A DNA stretch of 10,303 nt. Origin: Acidaminococcaceae bacterium (GTDB lineage: Bacteria > Bacillota > Negativicutes > Acidaminococcales > Acidaminococcaceae). The notes beneath the pieces are model-generated. The model was not told the DNA's origin, searched no databases, and saw nothing but the letters and a program-made list of their open reading frames with translations. Numbering within the stretch: the stretch's first letter is position 1; each line of letters opens with the position of its first letter. This document shows, in pieces, positions 1 through 6,740 of this stretch. The translations under genes and the position numbers were made by a program. Where the stretch lies: contig JAFSOW010000251.1 in the NCBI GenBank assembly GCA_017443165.1, positions 1 through 10,303 on the forward strand. Direction: 5' to 3'.

Positions 1-945
1 AATGACCGGGAATTCCGGCCGCCGCCCTTCTATATCCTTCAATTCGGAACGGAAGGCCATCGCATAGCCAAATTTGGCATTTACCTTTTTAATTTCCTCA
101 ATCCGGTTTAGCTTACGGGGCGCAATGACCAAACGGGCATGGGGATATTTCTTACGCAGGGCAGTAAAGGAAGTCAGCACGGCTTCCTCTTCCGTACGGT
201 GGGTGGAACCTGCCACAATGACAGGATAGGCATCTTCCCCCAGCCCCAGTTCTATTTTATAGGCTGCCAGATCTTCCGGGGAAACCTCTGCGTAGGTCTG
301 GTCAAATTTCGTGTTGCCGGTGACAATGATTTTTTCAGGATCTGCACCCAGTTGCGTAATATATTTGGCATCAATGCTGGACTGCATACAGAATAGGTTT
401 ATGGTGTTCAGCATATCACGCAGAAGACCGGACAGATACCGGTAACTTTTAGCGGATTTTTCCGAGATACGACCATTCATCATCATCGCAGGGATATTCC
501 GTTCCCGAATGGCTCGCAGGAAGTTGGGCCATAATTCGGTTTCTACCATTATAAAAATGCCCGGACGGATACGGCTCACCATGGATGACGCCACAAAGGG
601 CAGATCCAGGGGAAAGTTGATAATGGCATCTGCTTCCGGCATAATCTGCCTTGCCATATCGTAACCGCCCACAGTAACCGCGGAAACCAGTACTTTCCGT
701 TCCGGCATCAGGTTTTTGATTTCTTTTACCAGGGGACTGATAGCCACCATTTCCCCTACCGAAGCACCGTGAAGCCAGATGCAGTTGGTATCTGCCACAG
801 GAGCAATTTCTTCCCTGCGGACCAGTCCCATGTTTTGCCGGAAACGGTGCCCAAAACCTTTTTCCACAACCAGCCTGTAAAGGAAGTAGGGAAGCGCCAC
901 GAAAATAAACACAAGTATGATTAAAATATTGTAAATAATATACAT
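1..945 (-). CDS. waaA: 3-deoxy-D-manno-octulosonic acid (Kdo) transferase, 5' part, runs off the window
   Basis: Transfers Kdo from CMP-Kdo to lipid IVA at the inner face of the cytoplasmic membrane, building the LPS inner core. The 315 residues seen begin with a hydrophobic signal anchor (residues 2-25, MYIIYNILIILVFIF at the start). GASVGE follows at 60-65, where E65 matches the family's catalytic glutamate. VETELWPN (134-141), NGRISEKSAKSYR (157-169), GNTKFDQ (210-216), AGSTHRTEEE (245-254) and LVIAPRKLNR (272-281) are typical GT30-family motifs. The family is usually about 420-430 residues, so roughly 110 C-terminal residues lie beyond position 1. The ATG at 945 is the only sensible start: an in-frame TGA lies four codons upstream and the hydrophobic anchor begins at once. 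The ribosome site is weak (AAGAGAG about 13 nt upstream). The gene lies 279 nt after aroQ and probably has its own promoter. A 183-codon ORF in another frame over 449-1000 is its shadow. Confidence 0.95.
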   Translation of the reverse strand, partial: MYIIYNILIILVFIFVALPYFLYRLVVEKGFGHRFRQNMGLVRREEIAPVADTNCIWLHGASVGEMVAISPLVKEIKNLMPERKVLVSAVTVGGYDMARQIMPEADAIINFPLDLPFVASSMVSRIRPGIFIMVETELWPNFLRAIRERNIPAMMMNGRISEKSAKSYRYLSGLLRDMLNTINLFCMQSSIDAKYITQLGADPEKIIVTGNTKFDQTYAEVSPEDLAAYKIELGLGEDAYPVIVAGSTHRTEEEAVLTSFTALRKKYPHARLVIAPRKLNRIEEIKKVNAKFGYAMAFRSELKDIEGRRPEFPVI

Positions 946-1004
946 AAGGTTTAATCAGCTCTCTTTCTTGTTGTTGCAGTATTGTTTTAGCAGCTGTCAC
1001 TTAT

Positions 1005-1085
1005 TTAATATTTTATCATTGTGAATTTTACTTTGCAACACGACAAACAAAAAAAGGGCGAAACGCATGTACCCATGCGGCACAT
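1005..1085 (-). CDS. Candidate cysteine-rich micropeptide, 26 aa, unrecognised
   Basis: Seen directly: an AAAGGGGAG Shine-Dalgarno sequence (1100-1092) sits 6 nt before an ATG, one of the best ribosome sites in the window. The ORF begins MCRMGTCVSPFFCLSCC and ends KVKFTMIKY then TAA. Five of the 26 residues are cysteine (C2, C7, C13, C16, C17). The tail is basic and hydrophobic. A TATAAT lies about 20 nt upstream of the ATG, so the transcript could have a very short leader. It sits alone between aroQ and waaA, 59 nt before the waaA ATG. I do not recognise a family. It could be a regulatory leader peptide for waaA, a metal-binding or modified peptide, or a chance reading across an RNA structure: codons 3-7 overlap a perfect 6-bp hairpin. 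Function is unknown. Confidence 0.35.
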   Translation of the reverse strand: MCRMGTCVSPFFCLSCCKVKFTMIKY

Positions 1086-1100
1086 GATATTCTCCCCTTT
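1049..1100 (-). terminator. Candidate terminator or SD-sequestering fold between aroQ and waaA
   Basis: On the minus strand a perfect 6-bp hairpin, CGCATG-GGTA-CATGCG (1079-1064), is nested inside a possible outer stem AAAGGG (1100-1095) with CCCTTT (1058-1053), followed by more T residues to 1049. The 5' A-run, GC pairs and 3' T-run resemble an intrinsic terminator for the aro operon, but the internal loop is large and uneven. The outer stem would also bury the Shine-Dalgarno sequence of the micro-ORF. Which role is real cannot be decided from sequence alone. Confidence 0.3.
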
Positions 1101-1105
1101 GAGTT

Positions 1106-1140
1106 ATTATAATTAAAACAGAAAATAACAGAAAATGCAA
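1106..1140 (-). promoter_or_regulatory. Candidate promoter for the micro-ORF and waaA
   Basis: A consensus TATAAT box lies at 1111-1106 in a very AT-rich stretch. The best-spaced -35 for it (TTTCTG, 1134-1129) is poor. An alternative pairing is TTGCAT (1140-1135), a 17-nt spacer and TTTAAT (1117-1112). Either would start transcription roughly 10-20 nt before the micro-ORF ATG and could drive waaA independently of the aro operon. This is inference from box similarity only. Confidence 0.4.
1117..1136. repeat. Perfect 10-bp tandem repeat in the promoter spacer
   Basis: AACAGAAAAT occurs twice head to tail with no mismatch. It lies between the possible -35 and -10 boxes upstream of the micro-ORF. 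One repeat unit is about one helical turn, so it could form two same-face sites for a regulator, or simply be a low-complexity AT-rich duplication. Confidence 0.6.
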
Positions 1141-1224
1141 GTAAAAAAGAGAGGCTGATTAAATGATTCTTTACAATGACTATGAACACTTTGCGACTAA
1201 AACAACACTGCATTTCAAAATGCG

Positions 1225-1653
1225 CTACTTTCCGGCCAGGTACTCCAACGCCAGCAAATAGCCCTGCAATCCTAATCCGCAGATCTGCCCGGTGCAGCCA
1301 GCCGTGGTGACACAGTGATGACGGAACTCTTCCCGTTGGTGGATGTTGCTGATGTGCACTTCCACTGCTGGAATGTTTACAGATTTCAGCGCGTCTAAAA
1401 TTGCCACGCTGTAATGGGTATAGGCGCCGGGATTCATGACTATGCCGTCCGCGTTATTATGACAGGCCTGGATCCAGTCTACCAGTTGTCCCTCGGAATT
1501 GCTCTGCTTAATATCTACCGCGACTTGCAATTCTTCTGCTTTTTTACGGATCATTTCACACAGGTCATCATAGGTTGCCGTTCCGTACACACCGGGTTCC
1601 CGGACACCTAACATATTAATGTTAGGCCCGTTCAACACTAAAATCTTTTTCAT
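1225..1653 (-). CDS. aroQ: 3-dehydroquinate dehydratase, type II
   Basis: Dehydrates 3-dehydroquinate to 3-dehydroshikimate, step three of the shikimate pathway, in the cytosol. The 142-residue length is normal for the small dodecameric type II enzyme. It starts MKKILVLNGPNINMLG, with the family's NGPN motif at 9-12, R18, and Y23 as the expected catalytic tyrosine. QSNSEGQLVDW (50-60), NPGAYTHYS (74-82), EVHISN (98-103, with H100), R107/E109 and R111 follow, and the C-terminal GQICGLGLQGYLLAL is standard. AAAGGA lies 9 nt before the ATG. It is the last gene of the operon, 29 nt after aroK. No type I aroD is seen, so this is the operon's dehydratase. It is unrelated to the AroQ-class chorismate mutase despite the shared symbol. 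Confidence 0.97.
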   Translation of the reverse strand: MKKILVLNGPNINMLGVREPGVYGTATYDDLCEMIRKKAEELQVAVDIKQSNSEGQLVDWIQACHNNADGIVMNPGAYTHYSVAILDALKSVNIPAVEVHISNIHQREEFRHHCVTTAGCTGQICGLGLQGYLLALEYLAGK

Positions 1654-1682
1654 ATCAGCACATCCTTTTCGTTATTTCATAA

Positions 1683-2195
1683 TTATAAGTTATTGCGTTG
1701 CTGCAAAACCCTCGCTGCATCTACTAATCGTAACAACACGTCCTGCATGCTGCCTTTGTTCTGCACCGTCACGTCTGCAGCGGCGCGGTACAAGGCTTCC
1801 CTCTGCGCATATAAATCATAGATTCGCCGACGCCCCGCTGCCAGCAGGGGTCTGGTTTTTGTATCCACGTCGCCGATGATATCTTCCGGAGAACGATCCA
1901 AAAATATGATCAGGCCGTTTTCTTTTAAGCTGATTATGTTTTCCTGTCGCAACACTACGCCGCCCCCCATGGCAAGCACCTTATCCTGCAACGCGGACAG
2001 CCGCTTCGTTGTCCTGGTTTCCTGTTTGCGAAAGAAGTCTTCACTCACTGCAAAAAGTTCCGGAATCGTTTTACCAGAATCCTTTTCAATTTCCGGATCG
2101 GCGTCAATAAAATCCCTGCCCAGCCTTTCCGCCAGACAACGCCCCAGCGTACTCTTCCCGCAGCCGGGCATACCAATCAGCACAATGTTTTTCAT
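1683..2195 (-). CDS. aroK: Shikimate kinase
   Basis: Phosphorylates shikimate at O3 with ATP. From the ATG at 2195 it is 170 residues, the usual size. It has a Walker A loop GMPGCGKST (8-16), DADPEIE with D33 in the shikimate-binding position, the FFRKQET segment (R56), GGGVV (77-81), the TRPLL lid arginine (R115) and an LYRAAA arginine (R137). The frame stays open to a GTG at 2207, which would add MVGV. I prefer MKNIVLIGMPG because kinases of this family start right before the first strand, and because GGTGGGAG lies just upstream. That spacing is short, so the start is less certain than the function. It lies 69 nt after aroE and 29 nt before aroQ. The C-terminus (VLQQRNNL) is unremarkable. 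Confidence 0.96.
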   Translation of the reverse strand: MKNIVLIGMPGCGKSTLGRCLAERLGRDFIDADPEIEKDSGKTIPELFAVSEDFFRKQETRTTKRLSALQDKVLAMGGGVVLRQENIISLKENGLIIFLDRSPEDIIGDVDTKTRPLLAAGRRRIYDLYAQREALYRAAADVTVQNKGSMQDVLLRLVDAARVLQQRNNL

Positions 2196-2264
2196 TACTC
2201 CCACCACTTATTTACAGACAAAGATAATCAGTGTTGCGAGTGCTGCAGCCCATACCTTTTGAAA

Positions 2265-3068
2265 CTATAACAATTTTGCAATCTTATCCGTAACGTCTGC
2301 AATCAGCCCTTCATCCAGTTTACGCCCCAGCCAGATTTCCTCTGCCGCTACTGCCTGGGCCACCAGCATGAACAGACCGTTTACTGCAGTTTTTCCCTGC
2401 TGCCGGGCCAGCTTCATGAATTTTGTTTCTGCCGGATTATAGATAATATCAACTGCCGCGGCAAAGTGGTCCATTACTGTCCCGTCCACAGGTGATGCAT
2501 CGGTTTTCGGAAACATTCCTACCGGGGTGCAGTTAATCAGCAGATCGCCGCCCAACACCTTCAAATCTTCATAGGTTTTCACTGTGTAATGGGCCCGGAT
2601 ATCTTCCGGGGCGTTTTCGATTACCCGGGAAATCACCGTGATGCTATGGGCCTGCATATCTTTGACACATTGCAGAATCGCCCGGCTGGCTCCACCGGTT
2701 CCCAGCACGCAAACATCCCGGCCTTTGGGAACAAGGCCATTATGTTCCAGAAGTCGGGCAAATCCGAAATAATCCGTATTAAAGCCTGAAGCCCTACCGT
2801 CATTAAACAAAACCGTATTTACTGCGCCGATCGCTCTGGCCTCAGCGGCAATATAATCAAGGTTGTCCATTACAGACACCTTGTGAGGTATGGTCACGTT
2901 CAGTCCCCTGTAAGTTTTCCGCAGTTCAGCCACTTTGTCCGCCAGTTTTTCCACCGGCACTTCAATCAGTTCGTACGTTGCTTCCATGCCCAGCTGTCGG
3001 AACACTTCCTGATGAATCTGCGGCGACAGGCTGTGCCCCAGTCTGGCGCCTAACAATCCGAATTTCAT
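2265..3068 (-). CDS. aroE: Shikimate 5-dehydrogenase
   Basis: Reduces 3-dehydroshikimate to shikimate with NADPH. The 267-residue length is typical. The N-terminal substrate domain shows GHSLSPQIH (11-19; S13 and S15 bind shikimate) and NVTIPHK (57-63; K63 is the catalytic lysine). GAVNT (81-85) and FNTDYFG (96-102; D99 is the catalytic partner) follow. The NADP domain shows VLGTGGASRA (121-130) and NCTPVGM (179-185). YNP (210-212) and GLFMLVAQA with Q238 complete the family signature. The ATG abuts the pheA stop codon (TAAATG), with AGAAAGGG just upstream, so translation is probably coupled to pheA. The stop is a TAG. The same frame continues open for 18 more codons, with a hydrophobic run, before a TAA. 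Confidence 0.97.
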   Translation of the reverse strand: MKFGLLGARLGHSLSPQIHQEVFRQLGMEATYELIEVPVEKLADKVAELRKTYRGLNVTIPHKVSVMDNLDYIAAEARAIGAVNTVLFNDGRASGFNTDYFGFARLLEHNGLVPKGRDVCVLGTGGASRAILQCVKDMQAHSITVISRVIENAPEDIRAHYTVKTYEDLKVLGGDLLINCTPVGMFPKTDASPVDGTVMDHFAAAVDIIYNPAETKFMKLARQQGKTAVNGLFMLVAQAVAAEEIWLGRKLDEGLIADVTDKIAKLL

Positions 3069-4214
3069 TTACCCTTTCTCCCCGTCGGCCACATAGTTAC
3101 CCAGAATTTTGCAGTAGGCGCTGTATTCTGCCACGTCCTGCAATCCCTGCCGCACGTTCGGATCCTCCAGATTGCCCGTCAGGTCAATATGGAAGAAGTA
3201 TTCCCAGGAACGCCCTTCCATGGGACGGGATTCCAGATTCAGCATATTCAGGCCGCCTTTATAGAAATGCTGCAGCACTTTGTACAGGGATCCGGGTTCG
3301 TGCTGTGTAGCGATGACCACGGTGATCTTGTCCGCGTCCGGCCGGTGTTCCGGCTGGTCGGCAATGATGATGAACCGGGTATGGTTGGCTGAATTGTAAT
3401 TGATATTCTCCGCCAGAATTTCCAATCCGTATAACTTGGCCGCCTGACGGGATGCCACCGCGCCTTTTGCCGGATCGCCGCTTTCGCTGACCATCTGGGC
3501 GCTGCGCGCGGTATTAAAGAACGGAATTAATTCAATGCCAGGATGCTTTTTAAAAAATTCCCTGCTCTGTTCCAGTCCCTGGGGATGGGAATAAACCTGT
3601 TTCAGATTTTCTATTCTGGCGCCGGTGAGACCCAGCAGGTTCTGATCCACTTTGATAATCTTTTCCCCAACAATATGACAGTCATACTTCCGCACCAGGT
3701 CATACACTTCTGTAATGCCTCCGGTGGAAGAGTTTTCAATGGGAAGTACGCCGTATTTGATTTCGTGATTCTTAACCGCGACCACTACATCCTCAAAATG
3801 AACAAAATTCATCTCCACTTTGGCAATACCCGCAAAGTAGTCTTCCAAAGCCTGATGGCTGAAAGAGCCCTTCACTCCCTGATAACCGACACAGATCGGA
3901 TCGGCGTTCTGCCCTTTCATTTTAATATTTGCCGCTAAAATATCAATCTGCAGATTACGGCTGGTTTCCATAATCTTTTCCATGATCTGCTTCATATGCG
4001 GAGCGTATGCGGGATTTTTCAGCATCCCCACCACTTTGGCAATGACCTGCTCTTCCCTCTCCCGGTCCAGCACCTGCATATTGCGGGCATCTTTATACGC
4101 GGCAACCTGCTGTACCACATCCATCCTTTTTTCCAACGTATCGGTCAGGATTGCGTCCAGCCGGTCAATTTCCTGCCGCAGTCTCATCAAATCCGGTTCT
4201 GCCACGTTCGTCAT
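3069..4214 (-). CDS. pheA: Bifunctional chorismate mutase / prephenate dehydratase (P-protein)
   Basis: Converts chorismate to prephenate and prephenate to phenylpyruvate, the Phe branch. The 381 residues hold three domains. An AroQ-class all-helical chorismate mutase spans about 8-95 (LRQEIDRLD with R13, R30, K41, DRERE at 50-54). Prephenate dehydratase spans about 107-285 (GYQGVKGSFSH at 110-120, PIENSSTGGI at 158-167, NTARSA at 234-239, NHTRF at 277-281). A C-terminal ACT domain covers about 296-375, with PGSLYKVL (307-314) and ESRP (328-331), the Phe-binding motifs, so feedback inhibition by Phe is expected. The gene starts 4 nt after the aroC stop. AAAGG touches the ATG at 4214 but lies 9 nt before a GTG at 4205 (codon 4), which may be the real start. 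Confidence 0.97.
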   Translation of the reverse strand: MTNVAEPDLMRLRQEIDRLDAILTDTLEKRMDVVQQVAAYKDARNMQVLDREREEQVIAKVVGMLKNPAYAPHMKQIMEKIMETSRNLQIDILAANIKMKGQNADPICVGYQGVKGSFSHQALEDYFAGIAKVEMNFVHFEDVVVAVKNHEIKYGVLPIENSSTGGITEVYDLVRKYDCHIVGEKIIKVDQNLLGLTGARIENLKQVYSHPQGLEQSREFFKKHPGIELIPFFNTARSAQMVSESGDPAKGAVASRQAAKLYGLEILAENINYNSANHTRFIIIADQPEHRPDADKITVVIATQHEPGSLYKVLQHFYKGGLNMLNLESRPMEGRSWEYFFHIDLTGNLEDPNVRQGLQDVAEYSAYCKILGNYVADGEKG

Positions 4215-4218
4215 CCTT

Positions 4219-5295
4219 TCATTCCAACAACAAATCCAGCAACACCCACGCTGTAACTGCTTCCACTACAGGAACTGCCCTGGGAACGATGCAGGGATCG
4301 TGCCGTCCTTTAATTTCCAGAATTGTATCTTTGCCCTCCGTCACGTTCACAGTTTGCTGGGGCTGACCGATGGACGGTGTAGGCTTGATGGCCACCCGGA
4401 ACAGGACAGGCATCCCGTTGGTGATACCCCCTGTAATGCCTCCGTTATTGTTACGGGTAGTTTGTACCCTGCCATTTGCGACAGTCATAGGATCATTCGC
4501 CTCGCTGCCTTTCATTGCAGCCATGGCAAAGCCTGCGCCGAACTCTATGCCTTTCACTGCCGGAACGGAAAACAGCGCATGGCTCAGACGGCTTTCCAGA
4601 GAATCAAAAAAAGGATCTCCGATACCCGGGGGCATCCCCACGGCCATCACTTCCACAATGCCGCCCACGCTGTCCATCTGTTCCCGGGCGGCCATGATTT
4701 CCGCTTCCATAAGAGAAGCTTTGCCGTCCTCCAACACGGGCAGCGTACATTTACGCAATGCCCGTAACCGTTCTGCCGTTTCACCCAGCGGATTAAACAA
4801 AACATCTGTTATCCTTCCGATACGGGCAACATGGGCGCCCACAACGATACCTTTTTGCGCCAGCACGGTCCTCGCTACAGCACCGGTAAACACCAGCGGC
4901 GCTGTGAGGCGGCCGGAAAAATGACCGCCGCCCCGGTAATCGTTAAAACCTTTATAGCGGACCTTGCCTGCATAATCCGCATGACCGGGACGCATCACAT
5001 CCTTCAGGAGGCTGTAATCTTTAGAATGCTGGTCGCTGTTCGGTATCAGCACACACAGGGGCGTCCCCGCAGCCTTTCCTTCAAATACACCGCTTTCTAT
5101 GATAAAAGCATCCTTTTCCTGGCGCTGGGTGCTCATTTGGTTCTTTCCAGGGGCGCGCCGCGCCATTTCTTCTTTTATGAAATCCTCGTCAACCGGGGTT
5201 CCCGGCGGCAGGCCGTCCAACACCAGACCGATTCCCCTGCCGTGGGATTCACCGAAAATCGTCATGCGCAAGTTGCGTCCAAAGGTTGCCCCCAT
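4219..5295 (-). CDS. aroC: Chorismate synthase
   Basis: Removes phosphate from EPSP to give chorismate, using reduced FMN as catalyst. The 358 residues match the family. Conserved stretches are FGESHG (14-19, with H18), MRPGHADYAG (101-110, with H105), NDYRGGGHFSGRLT (118-131), AVKGIEFGAGF (246-256), RNNNGGITGGITNG (281-294) and GRHDPCIVPRAVPVVEA (330-346). The start is firm: a strong GAGGAG (5307-5302) lies 6 nt before the ATG and MGATFGRNLRMTIFGESHG is a normal N-terminus. It follows aroA after a 76-nt AT-rich gap holding a good promoter candidate, and pheA begins 4 nt downstream. It is probably the first gene of a sub-transcript aroC-pheA-aroE-aroK-aroQ. No flavin reductase is seen nearby. 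Confidence 0.98.
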   Translation of the reverse strand: MGATFGRNLRMTIFGESHGRGIGLVLDGLPPGTPVDEDFIKEEMARRAPGKNQMSTQRQEKDAFIIESGVFEGKAAGTPLCVLIPNSDQHSKDYSLLKDVMRPGHADYAGKVRYKGFNDYRGGGHFSGRLTAPLVFTGAVARTVLAQKGIVVGAHVARIGRITDVLFNPLGETAERLRALRKCTLPVLEDGKASLMEAEIMAAREQMDSVGGIVEVMAVGMPPGIGDPFFDSLESRLSHALFSVPAVKGIEFGAGFAMAAMKGSEANDPMTVANGRVQTTRNNNGGITGGITNGMPVLFRVAIKPTPSIGQPQQTVNVTEGKDTILEIKGRHDPCIVPRAVPVVEAVTAWVLLDLLLE

Positions 5296-5301
5296 TTGCT
5301 T

Positions 5302-5307
5302 CTCCTC
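5302..5307 (-). promoter_or_regulatory. Strong ribosome binding site of aroC
   Basis: GAGGAG sits 6 nt before the aroC ATG in an otherwise AT-rich gap. It is among the strongest sites in the operon and fits independent initiation at aroC rather than simple read-through coupling from aroA. Confidence 0.8.
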
Positions 5308-5346
5308 AATTTAAAAGTAAGATTTTATCACTTCATTATATTATTT

Positions 5347-5375
5347 ATTATCTCATGCTTCCGTGTGGGTTTCAA
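5347..5375 (-). promoter_or_regulatory. Candidate internal promoter for aroC-pheA-aroE-aroK-aroQ
   Basis: TTGAAA (5375-5370) and GATAAT (5352-5347) each match the sigma70 consensus at five of six positions, with an exact 17-nt spacer. The -35 box contains the aroA stop codon. The predicted start near 5340 leaves about 45 nt before the aroC ATG. The gap is unusually long for this operon, which supports a regulatory use. This is inference from sequence match only. Confidence 0.5.
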
Positions 5376-6682
5376 TTGATTTTTTCCGTTTTTCCGCCTA
5401 CGGCTGCATAATCGTTCCAGAATTCCGGGTAAGATTTGCTGACGCTTTCTCCTCCAGTAAGAGAAACCGGTTCTTTACATGCCAATGTGGCAACAGCCAT
5501 GCTCATGGCAATCCGGTGGTCGTTCCAGGCATCCACATCCGCACCGCCTTTCAAGCCTTCCGGTTTGCCTTTGATCAGGAGGCCTTCCGGTTCTTCCGTA
5601 ATGTCTGCCCCCAATTTCACCAGCTCGGAGTGCACGGCTGCCAGACGGTCGCATTCTTTGATCCGCAGCCTTCCAGCATTGATAATGTGGGTGGTTCCTT
5701 CCGCCACGGCCGCCGCCACCGACAGGACCGGCACCAGGTCCGGACAGTCTGCAGCATCTATTTCACAGCCATGCAGCCTGGACGGAACAACAGTAAAGAT
5801 ACCGTCCTGTACTGTAATATCCGCGCCCATGTTGCGTAAGACTTTCAGAATCGCCTTGTCTCCCTGAAGGGAATCTTCACGTAACCCGCTGCAGCGTAAG
5901 CCTTCCCGGCTGCCGATTGCACCCGCAACCAGCCAGAAGGCCGCCTGGGACCAGTCCCCTTCAACCAGCACGCGTTCAGCCGGGGCACAATAACTCTGCC
6001 CGCCGGGAAAATCATAATGCAACAGATCTTTGCGTTTTATGTCAATGCCAAATGTTCGCAGACTGCTCAGTGTAAGTTCAATGTAACTGGCAGATTCCAG
6101 CGGTGGCAAAATCTCCAGCGTGGAGTCTCCATCCAGCAACGGCAACGCGAATAACAGTCCGGACACAAACTGGGAACTCACGTCTCCCGGCAGCACATAC
6201 GCTCCCGGCTTCAGCCTGCCGGCGACTGTTAACGGCAGATGACCGTTTTCGGCAGTACGGTAACGCAGCTCCTGTTTGTCAAAGATATCGTAATAGGGTT
6301 GTAATGGCCGCGAAACAAGTTTTCCGTGCCCCTCGAAGGTAAAGGGCACATTGCACAGAGCGCCTAACGGAATAAAAAAGCGCAGCGTGGAACCGGATTC
6401 CCCGCAGTCTGTCACAACCGGTTCTGACGGAAAGGTATGGTTCCATCTGTATTGAAAGGCTGTACGTCCTTTATGCAGGGAAGCCACTTCTGTAACTGTA
6501 ACGCCCAACCCCGTAAGACAACGGTTAGTCGCTTCGATGTCTTTGGAAACAGCTATATTATCCACGATACAATCGTTGCCGGAAAGACCCGCGCAAATAC
6601 ACATCCGGTGCCCCATGCTTTTGGAAGACGGTACCAGCACGGTGCCGTAAAGAAGCCGGGGGGTAATTTTATAAATCGTCAT
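5372..6682 (-). CDS. aroA: 3-phosphoshikimate 1-carboxyvinyltransferase (EPSP synthase)
   Basis: Joins PEP to shikimate-3-phosphate to give EPSP; this is the glyphosate target. The 436 residues form the usual two-lobed enzyme. Visible motifs are PSSKSMGHR (18-26; K21, S22, R26 at the substrate site), ESGSTLRF (95-102, the PEP loop), SSQFVSGLLFALP (169-181), SLQGD (271-275), CPDLVPVLSVAAA (313-325; D315), LRIKECDRL (339-347), NDHRIAMS (387-394) and KSYPEFW (416-422). The PEP loop reads GESGSTLRF, where the E. coli-type loop reads GNAGTAMRP. It therefore lacks the proline after the conserved arginine and is not the E. coli loop type. AAAAGGA lies 6 nt before the ATG. It sits 58 nt after aroB and 76 nt before aroC, with its stop codon inside a promoter candidate. 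Confidence 0.97.
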   Translation of the reverse strand: MTIYKITPRLLYGTVLVPSSKSMGHRMCICAGLSGNDCIVDNIAVSKDIEATNRCLTGLGVTVTEVASLHKGRTAFQYRWNHTFPSEPVVTDCGESGSTLRFFIPLGALCNVPFTFEGHGKLVSRPLQPYYDIFDKQELRYRTAENGHLPLTVAGRLKPGAYVLPGDVSSQFVSGLLFALPLLDGDSTLEILPPLESASYIELTLSSLRTFGIDIKRKDLLHYDFPGGQSYCAPAERVLVEGDWSQAAFWLVAGAIGSREGLRCSGLREDSLQGDKAILKVLRNMGADITVQDGIFTVVPSRLHGCEIDAADCPDLVPVLSVAAAVAEGTTHIINAGRLRIKECDRLAAVHSELVKLGADITEEPEGLLIKGKPEGLKGGADVDAWNDHRIAMSMAVATLACKEPVSLTGGESVSKSYPEFWNDYAAVGGKTEKIN

Positions 6683-6740
6683 GACAAATCCTTTTCTAAC
6701 AAATATTTACTCGCATGGTTTCGGCTAAAGAAATATAAAA

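Noticed and set aside
449..1000. A 183-codon minus-strand ORF starting at a GTG
   Set aside because: It is out of frame with waaA, whose conserved motifs run continuously in the other frame from 945 to 1. The composition of its latter part is that of a shadow frame.
1028..1213. A 61-codon minus-strand ORF with a hydrophobic stretch
   Set aside because: It has no ribosome site and crosses the promoter-like AT-rich region. The hydrophobic run reflects T-rich DNA. The micro-ORF at 1085 in another frame is better supported.
1210..1223. Small inverted repeat GCATT/AATGC right after the aroQ stop, as operon terminator
   Set aside because: Only five A/T-rich pairs, followed by an interrupted T-rich stretch; too weak to call.
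1684..1700. TATAAT-like box before aroQ as an internal promoter
   Set aside because: No acceptable -35 box at 16-18 nt; the spacing to aroK is that of a normal operon junction.
2210..2253. 13-codon ATG ORF in the aroE-aroK gap preceded by AAAAGG
   Set aside because: The purine run is one base from the ATG, too close to act as a ribosome site, and the peptide shows no feature.
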